Positions 1 to 8,218 of a stretch of DNA of 64,000 bases are shown here, piece after piece. The stretch covers positions 1 through 64,000 of the forward strand of contig NZ_NUZU01000029.1 of the NCBI RefSeq assembly GCF_002567005.1, read 5' to 3'. The stretch comes from Bacillus sp. AFS073361. GTDB lineage: Bacteria; Bacillota; Bacilli; Bacillales; Cytobacillaceae. The position numbers and the translations under genes were made by a program. Numbering within the stretch: position 1 is the first letter of the stretch; every line of letters starts with the position of its first letter. The notes under the pieces are model-generated. The model did no database searches, was not told the origin of the DNA, and saw only the letters and a program-made list of their open reading frames with translations.

Positions 1-447
1 TGTTTGAATACGGGCTTACAAAAGACACTTGGATTCTCCCAAGTAATATGTAACTTTACTGCCGAAGGTAGAGCAAAGATTCATAATAGCCTCAAGGCTA
101 TTGATAAAAATACGCTTTCTTACATCATGAGAAATTACATTCCAAACAGATCCATTGAATATAACGACAATAGAATCAGTAAATTTATAGCCCAGTATGG
201 TAAGTGTGCCATATTAGGAGAAGAGTTAGGGATACATGAATGGCATTGTCATCACATAAACCCTTATTATCTTTCGAAAGACGATAGTTATTCAAATTTG
301 ATTATTGTTCATAAAGCAATTCATCAATTAATTCATCTAAAAGATAATGTCAAAATAGAAACTCTTTTACAATCTTTAAAGCTTACTAGTAAGCAGAAAG
401 AAAAAATAAATGAGCTACGATTAAAATGTCTAAATGAAATAATCTAA
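1..447 (+). CDS. Intron-encoded protein, C-terminal HNH endonuclease end (partial)
   Basis: The reading frame is open from the left edge, so this is the end of a longer protein. It contains a region CAILGEELGIHEWHCHHI followed by NLIIVHKAIHQLIH, matching the zinc/HNH endonuclease domain at the C terminus of many bacterial group II intron maturases. In such proteins this domain nicks the second DNA strand during retrohoming. The reverse transcriptase and maturase domains would lie to the left of the window. Domain V of the intron follows the stop by about 60 nt, as expected for an ORF located in domain IV. Its HNH region differs clearly in sequence from that of the inner intron, so the two introns belong to different lineages. 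Confidence 0.75.
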   Translation, partial: CLNTGLQKTLGFSQVICNFTAEGRAKIHNSLKAIDKNTLSYIMRNYIPNRSIEYNDNRISKFIAQYGKCAILGEELGIHEWHCHHINPYYLSKDDSYSNLIIVHKAIHQLIHLKDNVKIETLLQSLKLTSKQKEKINELRLKCLNEII

Positions 448-507
448 CTTTGGAAAAACAGCACTCGTCTGCTTAATACATAGAACGAATAAATTGGATT
501 AGTTGGA

Positions 508-541
508 ACGCCGTATGATTCGAAAGTTTCACGTACGGTGT
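508..541 (+). other. Group II intron domain V (outer intron)
   Basis: A 34-nt hairpin with the 5' strand ACGCCGTATG, a GAAA-containing loop and the 3' strand ACGTACGGTGT. This is the hallmark catalytic domain V of bacterial group II introns and closely resembles the domain V at 2937-2970. Confidence 0.85.
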
Positions 542-821
542 GAACAGGGGGGTGCGACAAGAAGCAACTTCTTCCGCACAAAGTCAGTGTCTCTTCGAGA
601 CTATCTAAGTTGCATAGGATATTCCCTTCCGAAACTGCATTATGAGTAATCGTTATGTGGGTTGCAAGAGGAGATGCCAAACCAAATGCTAGTGTCTAAG
701 CAGATGGAGGCTAGGGAAAGAGTAGTACGGTTAACGATAAGTGAACCTTTATAAGCATCGTCACCACAGTCGTTAGGTAAGACACAGGTATACTAGCGTT
801 TTATAGGTAGGGAAAGTATTA

Positions 822-827
822 TCCCCT
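822..827 (+). other. Predicted EBS1 of the inner group II intron
   Basis: TCCCCT lies in the terminal loop of a hairpin with 9-bp arms (GAAAGTATT at about 812-820, AATACTTTC at about 830-838). It can pair with the six bases just before the intron (546-551, AGGGGG). This is the exon-binding site geometry of domain I. The call comes from reading the sequence only; no covariance model was applied. Confidence 0.6.
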
Positions 828-1144
828 TAAATACTTTCAATGCAACCCACAGACCTATCGGTGTATTGGAGGAACCTAACCTACTCGCATCTGACAGAAG
901 TTGAACTTGATAAGTCCAATTGGGGTCCTAAAACTTAGGTAAGCTTAGCGTAAGCGATGCCCAATTCCCCAAGGGGATATAGGAGATTGGAAAAAGCAAA
1001 TGCCAACAAGTCGAAAGACAACAGGAATCGGAAATAACTGGGTGGATAATGTCATTTTACATAACCCGAAAGGGTGCAGAATTCCAATAGGTGTGCAACA
1101 TGGGATAAAGCGTTAAAGAACAATTCAAAGGATGGTAAAAGTCG

Positions 1145-2911
1145 ATGAATACTTCAATTAAGAAGTCCGCATTACCAGACATTACTGACTGGGATAATAT
1201 TAATTGGATAAACATTAGTCAGTATGTAGAGAAATTCCAACAACGAATATACCATGCCGAACGTTTTGGAAAAATCCGCAAAGTAAGGGAAATGCAAAGG
1301 CTACTAATGAGAAGCCAAGCCGCATTACTGCTCTCAGTTCGCAGAGTTACCCAAATTAACAAAGGGAAACGTACAGCGGGAGTTGATGGATATAAAGCCT
1401 TAACTCCGTATGAGAGAATAGAACTCTACTATAATATGAAGGATATGGACATTTTTCGTCATAGACCTAAGCCAACTTATCGGACATATATCGAAAAAAA
1501 GAACGGTAAACTTAGACCATTAGGGATACCAACCATAAAAGATAGAGTCTATCAAAATATTGCTAAATTAGCACTTGAACCACAGTGGGAAGCCAAATTT
1601 GAACCAACAACATATGGGTTCAGACCAAAAAGGAATTGTCACGATGCAATTGAAAGAATCTTCAATACTATTGGAAACAAAAAGCAATGGATTTTCGAAG
1701 GGGACTTCAAAGGTTGTTTCGATAACCTAAATCACGACTATATCCTTGAACAAATAAAGGGCTTCCCAGCCTTTAATGTAGTAGACAAGTGGTTAAAAGC
1801 AGGCTTTGTGGACAACACGGTATTTCATATATCAGAAAATGGCACCCCGCAAGGGGGGATTATCTCACCTCTTCTAGCTAATATTGCATTACATGGTTTA
1901 GAAAGTCTGCTCAATATTAGTTATAGAGAAGAAAAGAGAAAAACTAAGCTATATTTTGTTAATCAGACTAAGTATGCAGTGGCAAAGTATGCAGATGACT
2001 TCGTCATCATGTGTGAATCTGAGGCAGAGGCTAACAATTTATATAACAAGCTAAAACCCTATCTAGTAAAAAGAGGTTTAGAGTTAGCATTTGAAAAGAC
2101 AAAAGTAACTCATATCGAAAATGGGTTTGATTTCTTAGGTTTTAATATAAGAAAATACAAAACTCACAATGGGAGCAAAGTTCTTATCAAACCTTCTAAG
2201 GATAGCATCAGAGTTACTAAAAAGAAAATAACCGATAAAACAAGACAATTCTATGGAAAAAATGTACAAGTTCTTGTCAGTACCCTAAATCCAATAATTA
2301 TAGGTACGGCAAATTATTGGAGTCCAAGTGTCGCCAAAGAAGTGTTTTCCGAAATGGATTCTCATATTTGAAAAATACAATATAAGTTTCTAAGAAGGCT
2401 GCACCCGAAAAAGAGTGGGCGATGGATTAGTCAGAAGTATTACAAACCTGACAAAACTGGTCAAAGTAAGAATAATTGGATACTAACTGATCCAATAACC
2501 AATAACCAACTCAAAAGGATGTCATGGACACCAATTGTAAGGCATGTACAAATCAAATATGACTACAGTCCTTTTAACAAAAACCTCAAAGGATACTTTG
2601 AGAAACGTGATATTAAAGAGTTCGATAAAAATAATGTGGCTTATAGGCAGAAGTTAGCTAAGAAGCAAAAAAACAAATGTCCGCTATGCAGCCATTCAAT
2701 AACAGATGGTGCTGAAGGATTAGAAACACATCACAAAATCCCTAGAGTTAAAGGCGGAAGTAATGAATATAAAAATCTAGAATTAGTCCACATTTCTTGT
2801 CACCTGGAATACCATAAGGTATTCCCTGCAAAGGGAGAAACTCCAAATGACATTCAACTTAGAAGCATTAAGAGATATATCAAAGGAAAGAAATTATCAG
2901 GACTAATCTAG
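1145..2911 (+). pseudogene. ltrA: Group II intron reverse transcriptase/maturase with in-frame TGA
   Basis: The intact-looking first part (1145-2371, 408 aa) contains reverse transcriptase blocks: GTPQGGIISPLLANI (RT4) and KYADDFVIM with the catalytic YADD (RT5). It also has the N-terminal RT0-like region and GVDGY. The frame stops at TGA (2369-2371) after MDSHI, but continues open in the same frame through KIQYKFLRRLHPKK (maturase domain X) to an HNH domain with CPLC, THHKIP and CH (to 2911). No frameshift is needed. A single TGG to TGA change of the tryptophan usual at this place would explain the break. The truncated product would lack the maturase and endonuclease domains. A second initiation at ATG 2519 would give only the HNH part (130 aa). 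Confidence 0.85.
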
Positions 2912-2936
2912 CTAAAACTTGGATAAAGGCATGCTT

Positions 2937-2970
2937 GAGCCGTATGTTGGGAAACTAACACGTACGGTTC
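2937..2970 (+). other. Group II intron domain V (inner intron)
   Basis: A 34-nt hairpin with GAGCCGTATG on the 5' side, a GAAA loop and ACGTACGGTTC on the 3' side: textbook bacterial domain V. Domain VI with its branch-point region follows directly (2971-3011). Confidence 0.9.
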
Positions 2971-3113
2971 TTAGGGGGGACGGTGACTGAGAGGTTGCCC
3001 TCCTACCCGACAAAAGGGAGCGATTACTTCAAACCCTTACCTATCTGTATTAAGAAGGAATCTACTAACAAGGGAAGGAAACTAAGCATTTCTCCACTAA
3101 ATTGTACATTAGC

Positions 3114-4556
3114 TTATAAGTAATTAAGAAGATTAATGATCACAATTCCTAGCATGCAAACGATAAGCAAATAGGACCCATTGTCTTTTAATCCGACACC
3201 AATACTGGATTTTTTCACCAAAGTGCTGACCAAAAGATTGATTGGATTTACGGGACTCAATACGGAGGAAGCAGACCAAGCAATCATTATGACCATCGCG
3301 AGAATTTCTTTGGACGTGCCAATCATCTCCGGATCCATTTGGGTAGCCAAGACAGTCACCACAACCAACTGATGGATCCCTACAAACGTCACACAAATCA
3401 TGGTGATGAGAATAAATAAAGCAAAAAGTAAGAAAGATTTCTGCGCGACATGAGTCATGAAAACATTAATCCCCTGTCCAAAGACGGTACCTTTGAGTGA
3501 TTGTCCGAAGAATCCGGCACTAATATACATGATAATTTCATTATTCATGATGGGAACGGCTTTGTCCCGGTAATCCACAAAATGATGCTTCAACGAATCC
3601 CACTGTTTAGAAAATAGCCCCCAGATGCCGGGAAAAAGAATCGATAACAGGCTGACGATGACAAGCATCGACCAATGAGTGATGGATTCTGTTGCTATCG
3701 TTACGACCATGATGGAAAGGATCATATAGACCAAAATCTTTATCTTTTTACGGTGGTCCGGCGTAATGACTTCCCGATGACCCCCTTCTACATCGAGATT
3801 ATGTTTTTTTGCCCAGACCCCAAACATGAAATTGCCGATCAATAAAAATAAAACAGCAAAACCAACTCCATAAGACATATAGTCTTTAACAGAAACGTGC
3901 AGATACAATAAAGTGACACCTACTGCAGCGTAATAGGGTGACCATAAAATGGTCGTAGAAAATCCGATAAGGTATGCTTTGGACAGAAAAGTGGGCTTCA
4001 AACGCAACCCCTTTATTAATTCATCAATAATGCGAATAGCCCCGATATTCAATATAGGACCGAGAAAAAACAGAACGGTTGTAATCCCCATAAACATTTT
4101 CCGAGGATGGTTTTGGTATCGATTAAGATACAGCAAGATAGAGTCAAAAAAACCACCCATTTTCAGCGGTATCGATAATAAAGGCACAAGCACTAGGAGG
4201 GTAAGCAAAGAAAGGTTGGATGTAATCCCTTCGGCAGCTGCACCGATTCCTTGCCCTTTCGCGTAGGTTAATGCGAGACCGGCAGCAAACATAAGAACAC
4301 TAAAGAATCGCGGGACCTTCTTTGCCAGCGGTACACTAGCCAGAAAAGCAAGGGTTGCCATAATCGCCAAAATATATTGGAATGTCTGAAAATGAACAAA
4401 ATATTGGACCAAAAATAAAAGACACATTCCCAGTATAAAGTTACTTCTCAATGAAGGATCCTCTCCCTTTAAAATGGATTGTTCATTTTCTAATGGTATA
4501 TTGTATACAATTTGTGAATTTACATTTATTATAAAGAGTGGTCTATTTTCCGTCAA
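3114..4556 (-). CDS. Multi-spanning permease, ion-transporter superfamily-like
   Basis: A 480-residue integral membrane protein with roughly ten to twelve hydrophobic segments after a hydrophilic N-terminal stretch of about 40 residues. The pattern of paired helical bundles, with a late SASSVLSPVNPINLLV segment, recalls ArsB/CitM/DUF401-type carriers of the ion-transporter superfamily. I cannot name a substrate. The chosen start is a TTG; an AGAGGTG motif lies about 16 nt upstream, rather far, so the true start may be internal, near the first membrane helix (residue about 43). The gene stands alone, convergent with the group II introns, and no terminator is obvious after its stop. Confidence 0.7.
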   Translation of the reverse strand: MTENRPLFIINVNSQIVYNIPLENEQSILKGEDPSLRSNFILGMCLLFLVQYFVHFQTFQYILAIMATLAFLASVPLAKKVPRFFSVLMFAAGLALTYAKGQGIGAAAEGITSNLSLLTLLVLVPLLSIPLKMGGFFDSILLYLNRYQNHPRKMFMGITTVLFFLGPILNIGAIRIIDELIKGLRLKPTFLSKAYLIGFSTTILWSPYYAAVGVTLLYLHVSVKDYMSYGVGFAVLFLLIGNFMFGVWAKKHNLDVEGGHREVITPDHRKKIKILVYMILSIMVVTIATESITHWSMLVIVSLLSILFPGIWGLFSKQWDSLKHHFVDYRDKAVPIMNNEIIMYISAGFFGQSLKGTVFGQGINVFMTHVAQKSFLLFALFILITMICVTFVGIHQLVVVTVLATQMDPEMIGTSKEILAMVIMIAWSASSVLSPVNPINLLVSTLVKKSSIGVGLKDNGSYLLIVCMLGIVIINLLNYL

Positions 4557-4917
4557 TGCGAAATAAAATTTTCACCTCTTTGCTATTTGAAACCATTTCT
4601 GTTCATTTAAATTGATTTTTGTCATTCCTTTATCTCCTTTTAATTCATTTGAAATACCATTTAATTATGCTGATTTTTAGTAAGAATTTCTCATATGAAG
4701 CGTAAAAGTATTTTGTGAAATACTCTTAAAGGGATTATTGACAGGGTTTTCGAAATCGAAACGGAGAGCCTCATCAACTATCTGGGCAGGCATGTTGAAC
4801 AAGAAAAATTTTCCATTTTTGGATAATGTAACTTCATATAAATACATTAGAAAAAATTTAGATGGTAGATGTTAAAGATTACAAGTATAATAAAGTTAGA
4901 ACATTAAATTATAAGCA
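4557..4917. other. Intergenic region between permease and cobalamin riboswitch
   Basis: An AT-rich spacer of about 360 bp between divergent units. A 35-codon open stretch without a start (about 4718-4825, +) encodes a charged piece, RVFEIETESLINYLG, ending in TAA; it may be the tail of a lost gene. A TATAAT at 4886-4891 could be the -10 element for the riboswitch transcript, but I see no convincing -35. Confidence 0.3.
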
Positions 4918-5095
4918 AACTAGGTGCCCGTGTGAAAACATGGGGTAACAGGGAATCGGGTGAAAATCCCGAGTGGTCCCGCCACTGTAATTGAGGAGCT
5001 TTCTATCATTGTGTCACTCAACTATGTAGTTGGGGAAGACGATAGAGCGTGATGATTCAAAAGCCAGGAGACCTACCTAGGTTGTAACACCAAAA
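4918..5095 (+). promoter_or_regulatory. Cobalamin riboswitch upstream of cobalt transporter
   Basis: The leader carries conserved cobalamin riboswitch elements in order: GGTGCCCGTG, GGGAATCGGGTGAAAATCCC, the B12 box core GCCACTGTAA, a variable long hairpin, and AAGCCAGGAGACCTACCT. A Rho-independent terminator follows (5178-5212), so adenosylcobalamin binding probably terminates transcription. The regulated gene is a NiCoT transporter, which fits control of cobalt import by the end product. Confidence 0.93.
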
Positions 5096-5177
5096 CAGCC
5101 TTCGCGGAAAGGAGAGGTGTACGAAGATGAAACGACAATTGTATTCTGCCAGTTTGTCGTCTATTTGCACGTACCCA

Positions 5178-5212
5178 TAAATCCTCAATCTGTCAAAGGT
5201 TGAGGATTTTTT
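5178..5212 (+). terminator. Riboswitch-controlled attenuator
   Basis: The inverted repeat AAATCCTCAA / TTGAGGATTT is followed by a T run. It lies between the cobalamin aptamer and the transporter start, the position expected for the expression-platform terminator. Confidence 0.85.
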
Positions 5213-5248
5213 ATGTTGTATTTTGTTTATAAAGGGGAGGAATTTTTA

Positions 5249-6049
5249 ATGGAAACTGTATCACTGTTTTTACTTGTTTTTGTATTGGGACTTCGACATG
5301 GGTTAGATGCGGATCATCTTGCCTTTATTGATGGACAAACCCGTTATAACTGGAGAATGGGAAGTCCATTTGCACGTTGGGTTGGTACGTTATTTTCATT
5401 TGGTCATGGAGGAATGGTAGCGTTGACGGCGGGGATTTTGGGAATGGTGATAAAGAATTTTTCATTCCCAGCTTATTTTGATAATTTTGCATCATGGGTA
5501 TCCATTATTTCTTTATTCCTCATTGGCACTTTAAATACTTACAATCTGTTACGCACTAAAAATAATAAGGAAGAATTTCAACTTAGTGGATTAAAGGGAA
5601 AGTTTATTCCGAAAGTTGCGAAGGGAACAACAAATCCCTTTCTTATCATTTTAGTAGGGGCTTTGTTTGCCTTAGCTGCAGAAACGGTAAGTCAAACAGC
5701 TGTCTGGTCCATGGCAGCAAGTAACTCTGGTAAATACACACCTTTATTTTTAGGATTAGTTTTTATGTTTGGCATGATGATTACAGATACAATTGATTCC
5801 ATGATTGTTTATAAAATGGTGAATCAGTCCAGCAAAATCGGTCAAGCTGCGTCAAGACTAATGGGTTGGGTGATTGTCTTCTTAGCATACGGAGTTTCCT
5901 TCTATCTGGCATTTACTTTCTTTAACCCTTGGGCAGAACTAGATTTCGAAATCGTGGGAATCATTCTTTTCATTTTCTTAGTCACTTCATTTATTTTTAT
6001 AAGCTTTCGCTCTAAGAGACAAATACATGAAATAAATACTACGAATTAA
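5249..6049 (+). CDS. NiCoT-family cobalt (nickel) transporter
   Basis: A membrane protein of 266 residues from ATG 5249, which has a GGGGAGG Shine-Dalgarno at 5234-5240. An upstream in-frame ATG at 5213 overlaps the attenuator T run and is unlikely to be used. The NiCoT signature RHGLDADHLAFID is near residues 16-28 in the first helix, and the second conserved element FSFGHGGMVAL follows. Seven to eight hydrophobic segments are visible. The family imports Co2+ or Ni2+ driven by the membrane potential. Control by a cobalamin riboswitch and the cobalamin operon just downstream point to cobalt as the physiological substrate. The gene is a single-gene unit closed by a terminator. Confidence 0.92.
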   Translation: METVSLFLLVFVLGLRHGLDADHLAFIDGQTRYNWRMGSPFARWVGTLFSFGHGGMVALTAGILGMVIKNFSFPAYFDNFASWVSIISLFLIGTLNTYNLLRTKNNKEEFQLSGLKGKFIPKVAKGTTNPFLIILVGALFALAAETVSQTAVWSMAASNSGKYTPLFLGLVFMFGMMITDTIDSMIVYKMVNQSSKIGQAASRLMGWVIVFLAYGVSFYLAFTFFNPWAELDFEIVGIILFIFLVTSFIFISFRSKRQIHEINTTN

Positions 6050-6056
6050 TTAAAAA

Positions 6057-6094
6057 CGCTCTGACAATTTTATTGTGTCAGAGCTCTTTTTTTT
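6057..6094 (+). terminator. Rho-independent terminator after cobalt transporter
   Basis: GCTCTGACA / TGTCAGAGC stem followed by CTTTTTTTT. Confidence 0.9.
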
Positions 6095-6286
6095 ACCTAT
6101 CAATTCTATTGTCTACACATTATGTAGATCATCTGAGTAATCCGGTTTTATCGATGGATAATTTTTTAAAAGCACTATTTCAACCTAAGAAGGAGATTAT
6201 ATTAAATTTTCAAAAAAAAAAATAGTATGTTAACTTTCGAGATTATATGGTATAGTTATAAAAAAATTTAATAAATACTTTAAATA

Positions 6287-6440
6287 AGTGCTCACTATTG
6301 TGAGGTAAAAGGGAAACTAGTGAAAGTCTAGTACAGCCCCCGCTACTGTAAGAGCTGATGAAATTACAATGCCACTGAGAAATTGGGAAGGTGTAAGAGT
6401 AAAAAGAAGCTTAAGTCAGGAAACCTGCTTATTTAAACGA
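6287..6440 (+). promoter_or_regulatory. Cobalamin riboswitch of the cobalamin operon
   Basis: A second cobalamin aptamer: GAGGTAAAAGGGAAACTAG, GTGAAAGTCTAGTACAGCCC, the B12 box variant GCTACTGTAA, the internal element GCCACTGAGAAATTGGGAAG, and AGTCAGGAAACCTGC. It differs in sequence and in arm lengths from the aptamer at 4918, so the two are not a recent duplication. A terminator at 6532-6571 precedes cbiH. A possible promoter, TGTTAA (6228) and TATAGT (6251) 17 nt apart, lies just upstream. Confidence 0.92.
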
Positions 6441-6531
6441 CACTTGCTTTTCGGAGGGAGAAGTATAGGCGGGACAATGATACCTATTGTTTTTTGTGTT
6501 TCAGTATGCTTTTTTTATACTGCCATTTCAC

Positions 6532-6571
6532 ATGCCTGTATTCCTTTTAAAAGGAGTGCAGGCATTTTTTA
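6532..6571 (+). terminator. Riboswitch-controlled attenuator before cbiH
   Basis: The hairpin ATGCCTGtaTTCCTTTT / AAAAGGAgtGCAGGCAT is followed by TTTTTT and ends 15 nt before the cbiH start; the Shine-Dalgarno TGGAGG follows directly. Confidence 0.85.
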
Positions 6572-6586
6572 TTTGGAGGTAAGTTT

Positions 6587-8209
6587 ATGAAAAAGGGAAA
6601 AATTTTTGTTGTTGGCTTTGGTCCCGGTGATCGTGAGCATATTACAAATCGAGCTGTAGTTGCATTGCAGCAAAGTGATTGTATTATTGGCTATAAAACA
6701 TACGTGGAGCTAATTGAACCTTTTGTGACAGCAAAATCCATTGTCAGTACGGGAATGACAGAAGAAGTGTCACGTGCACAGGATGCAGTTAAGAAAGCTG
6801 AAGCAGGCCATATTGTCTCAGTCATTTCCAGCGGAGATTCAGGCGTTTATGGTATGGCTGGATTAGTGTATGAAGTGCTGATTGAAAAGGGGTGGACTGA
6901 AAAAGAAGGAATTGCAGTAGAAATTGTTCCAGGTATTTCAGCCATTAATTCTTGTGCGAGTTTATTGGGTGCGCCAGTCATGCATGATTCCTGCACGATC
7001 AGTCTAAGTGATCATTTGACGCCTTGGACTGTAATAGAAAAGCGTATTGAAGCAGCTGCGATGGCGGATTTCGTTATAGCTTTATATAATCCGAAAAGCG
7101 GTAGACGGACACGCCAAATTGTAGAGGCGCAAAATATTCTATTAAAATATCGTTCGCCTGAAACACCGGTGGGACTTGTGAAAAGTGCTTATCGTGAAAA
7201 TCAAAATGTAGTGCTGACAACACTGGCTGAAATGCTTGAACATGATATCGGAATGCTGACAACGGTTATTATCGGGAATTCTTCTACTTTCTTTTATAAC
7301 AATAAAATCATTACCCCTCGAGGTTATCAGCGTAAATATACGTTAGGTGAAGAAAAGCAAAGCTTAAAACCACATCAGCGTTTGAAAAAGGAAGCCGAAC
7401 CATGGGCATTAAATCAAGAAACAGGGGAAGCGCAAGCCGGTTATGAGCAAATTGAAAGAAAAAAACAGGAAGTAAGCTCAGTAGATTTGGCCTTAAAGGC
7501 TTTATTTATGGTGTCAAAATCGGAAATAGAACATCCGAATTTGGTTCACCAGCCGATCGAAAATATATTTGAATTTGCAGTTTCACCTGGTGTTGCTAAT
7601 AAATTTATTAAGCCAGATCAAATGCGCTTATTGGCAGAAACCATTGGCGAGACAGGCACCATGGAATATACACCAGACCATCGTTTTTTACTTAAGATTC
7701 CAACAGACCAGCCTGAATCGATTGTTGAAAAACTTGAACAAAATCATTTAATTGTCATGCCTGTGGGCGATGTATTAAATTTAAAAGCTTGTGATTTTTG
7801 CTACGGTGAAAAAGCAGAATCGATTCCATACGCAGAAGAAATAGCAGCAAAATTAGGGGGCTTAAAGCTTCCAAAAGAATTACATATTGGTTTCAACGGC
7901 TGTGGTATGGCCTGTTATCGGGCAGTATTCGATGATATCGGGATCGTTTACCGCAAGAAAAAATTTGATTTATTCATTGGCGCAAAGCCGGTTGGCCGTA
8001 CAGCCCATGCAGCACAGCCAGCAGCAGAAGGAATTGAACCAGATCAGCTGCTGCCGTTATTAACGAAAATTATAGAAGAGTACAAACAAAATGCTCATCC
8101 AAACGAACGCCTTTTTAAATATTTTAAAAGAGTGAAAAAAATTCAGTATTTTAACTATCAGGATATGAGCTCAAAAATTGAAGTCGAGCCGGCACCATGT
8201 GGAGATTAG
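6587..8209 (+). CDS. cbiH: CbiH60: precorrin-3B C17-methyltransferase with Fe-S domain
   Basis: Residues 1 to about 240 form a tetrapyrrole methylase, with GFGPGDREHITNRA at the N terminus and SGDSGVYGMAG. They catalyse C17 methylation and ring contraction at cobalt-factor III. The extra C-terminal 300 residues resemble the nitrite/sulfite reductase ferredoxin-like half-domain. Cys402, Cys405, Cys439 and Cys443 (CDFC and GCGMAC) form a plausible Fe-S or siroheme-type site. This architecture matches the CbiH60 described in Priestia megaterium; ordinary CbiH is about 240 residues. It is the first gene after the riboswitch, starting at ATG 6587 behind TTGGAGG. Confidence 0.93.
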   Translation: MKKGKIFVVGFGPGDREHITNRAVVALQQSDCIIGYKTYVELIEPFVTAKSIVSTGMTEEVSRAQDAVKKAEAGHIVSVISSGDSGVYGMAGLVYEVLIEKGWTEKEGIAVEIVPGISAINSCASLLGAPVMHDSCTISLSDHLTPWTVIEKRIEAAAMADFVIALYNPKSGRRTRQIVEAQNILLKYRSPETPVGLVKSAYRENQNVVLTTLAEMLEHDIGMLTTVIIGNSSTFFYNNKIITPRGYQRKYTLGEEKQSLKPHQRLKKEAEPWALNQETGEAQAGYEQIERKKQEVSSVDLALKALFMVSKSEIEHPNLVHQPIENIFEFAVSPGVANKFIKPDQMRLLAETIGETGTMEYTPDHRFLLKIPTDQPESIVEKLEQNHLIVMPVGDVLNLKACDFCYGEKAESIPYAEEIAAKLGGLKLPKELHIGFNGCGMACYRAVFDDIGIVYRKKKFDLFIGAKPVGRTAHAAQPAAEGIEPDQLLPLLTKIIEEYKQNAHPNERLFKYFKRVKKIQYFNYQDMSSKIEVEPAPCGD

Positions 8210-8218
8210 GAGGAAGAC

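Larger units (their letters stand above)
552..3011 (+). mobile_element. Inner group II intron nested in domain VI of the outer one
   Basis: A complete-looking group II intron of about 2.46 kb. It starts with GTGCGAC at 552, the usual bacterial 5' end, carries a broken maturase gene (1145-2911), then domain V (2937-2970) and domain VI, ending with CCTACCCGAC at 3011. The last bases of the 5' exon, AGGGGG at 546-551, are complementary (one G-U pair) to TCCCCT at 822-827. That hexamer sits in the loop of a hairpin made by GAAAGTATT and AATACTTTC, as expected for EBS1. This supports true retrohoming into the outer intron rather than chance juxtaposition. Because the maturase is broken, mobility would need a protein supplied in trans. 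Confidence 0.78.
1..3045 (+). mobile_element. Outer group II intron, 3' part, split by an inner intron
   Basis: This is the 3' portion of a group II intron whose 5' domains lie outside the window. Visible in order are the C-terminal HNH part of its intron-encoded protein (1-447), domain V (508-541) and the first strand of domain VI (about 542-551). The rest of domain VI resumes at 3012 after an inserted intron and ends near CCTTACCTAT at about 3044. Joining 542-551 to 3012-3045 gives a domain VI of about 44 nt, close to the 41 nt of the inner intron. The 3' boundary is an estimate from the A-pyrimidine rule. The downstream exon at 3046 looks non-coding, about 70 nt from the stop of the convergent permease gene. 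Confidence 0.7.

Noticed and set aside
552-579. GTGCGACAAGAAG ... CTTCTTCCGCAC read as domain VI of the first intron
   Set aside because: It starts with the consensus intron 5' end, an EBS1 match to the preceding six bases exists, and a better domain VI continuation is found after 3011.
444-680. 78-residue minus-strand ORF over the intron region
   Set aside because: It overlaps domain V, domain VI and the 5' end of the inner intron, has no RBS and resembles no protein; structured intron RNA explains the sequence.
2369-2371. TGA as a recoded (selenocysteine or readthrough) codon
   Set aside because: Group II intron proteins do not use recoding, no SECIS-like hairpin is evident, and a tryptophan codon mutation is the simpler reading.
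5213-5248. Upstream ATG extending the cobalt transporter N terminus
   Set aside because: The ATG lies directly at the attenuator T run without an RBS, while ATG 5249 has a strong Shine-Dalgarno.
6369-6590. 73-residue ORF inside the second cobalamin riboswitch
   Set aside because: It overlaps the aptamer and the terminator and has no ribosome binding site.
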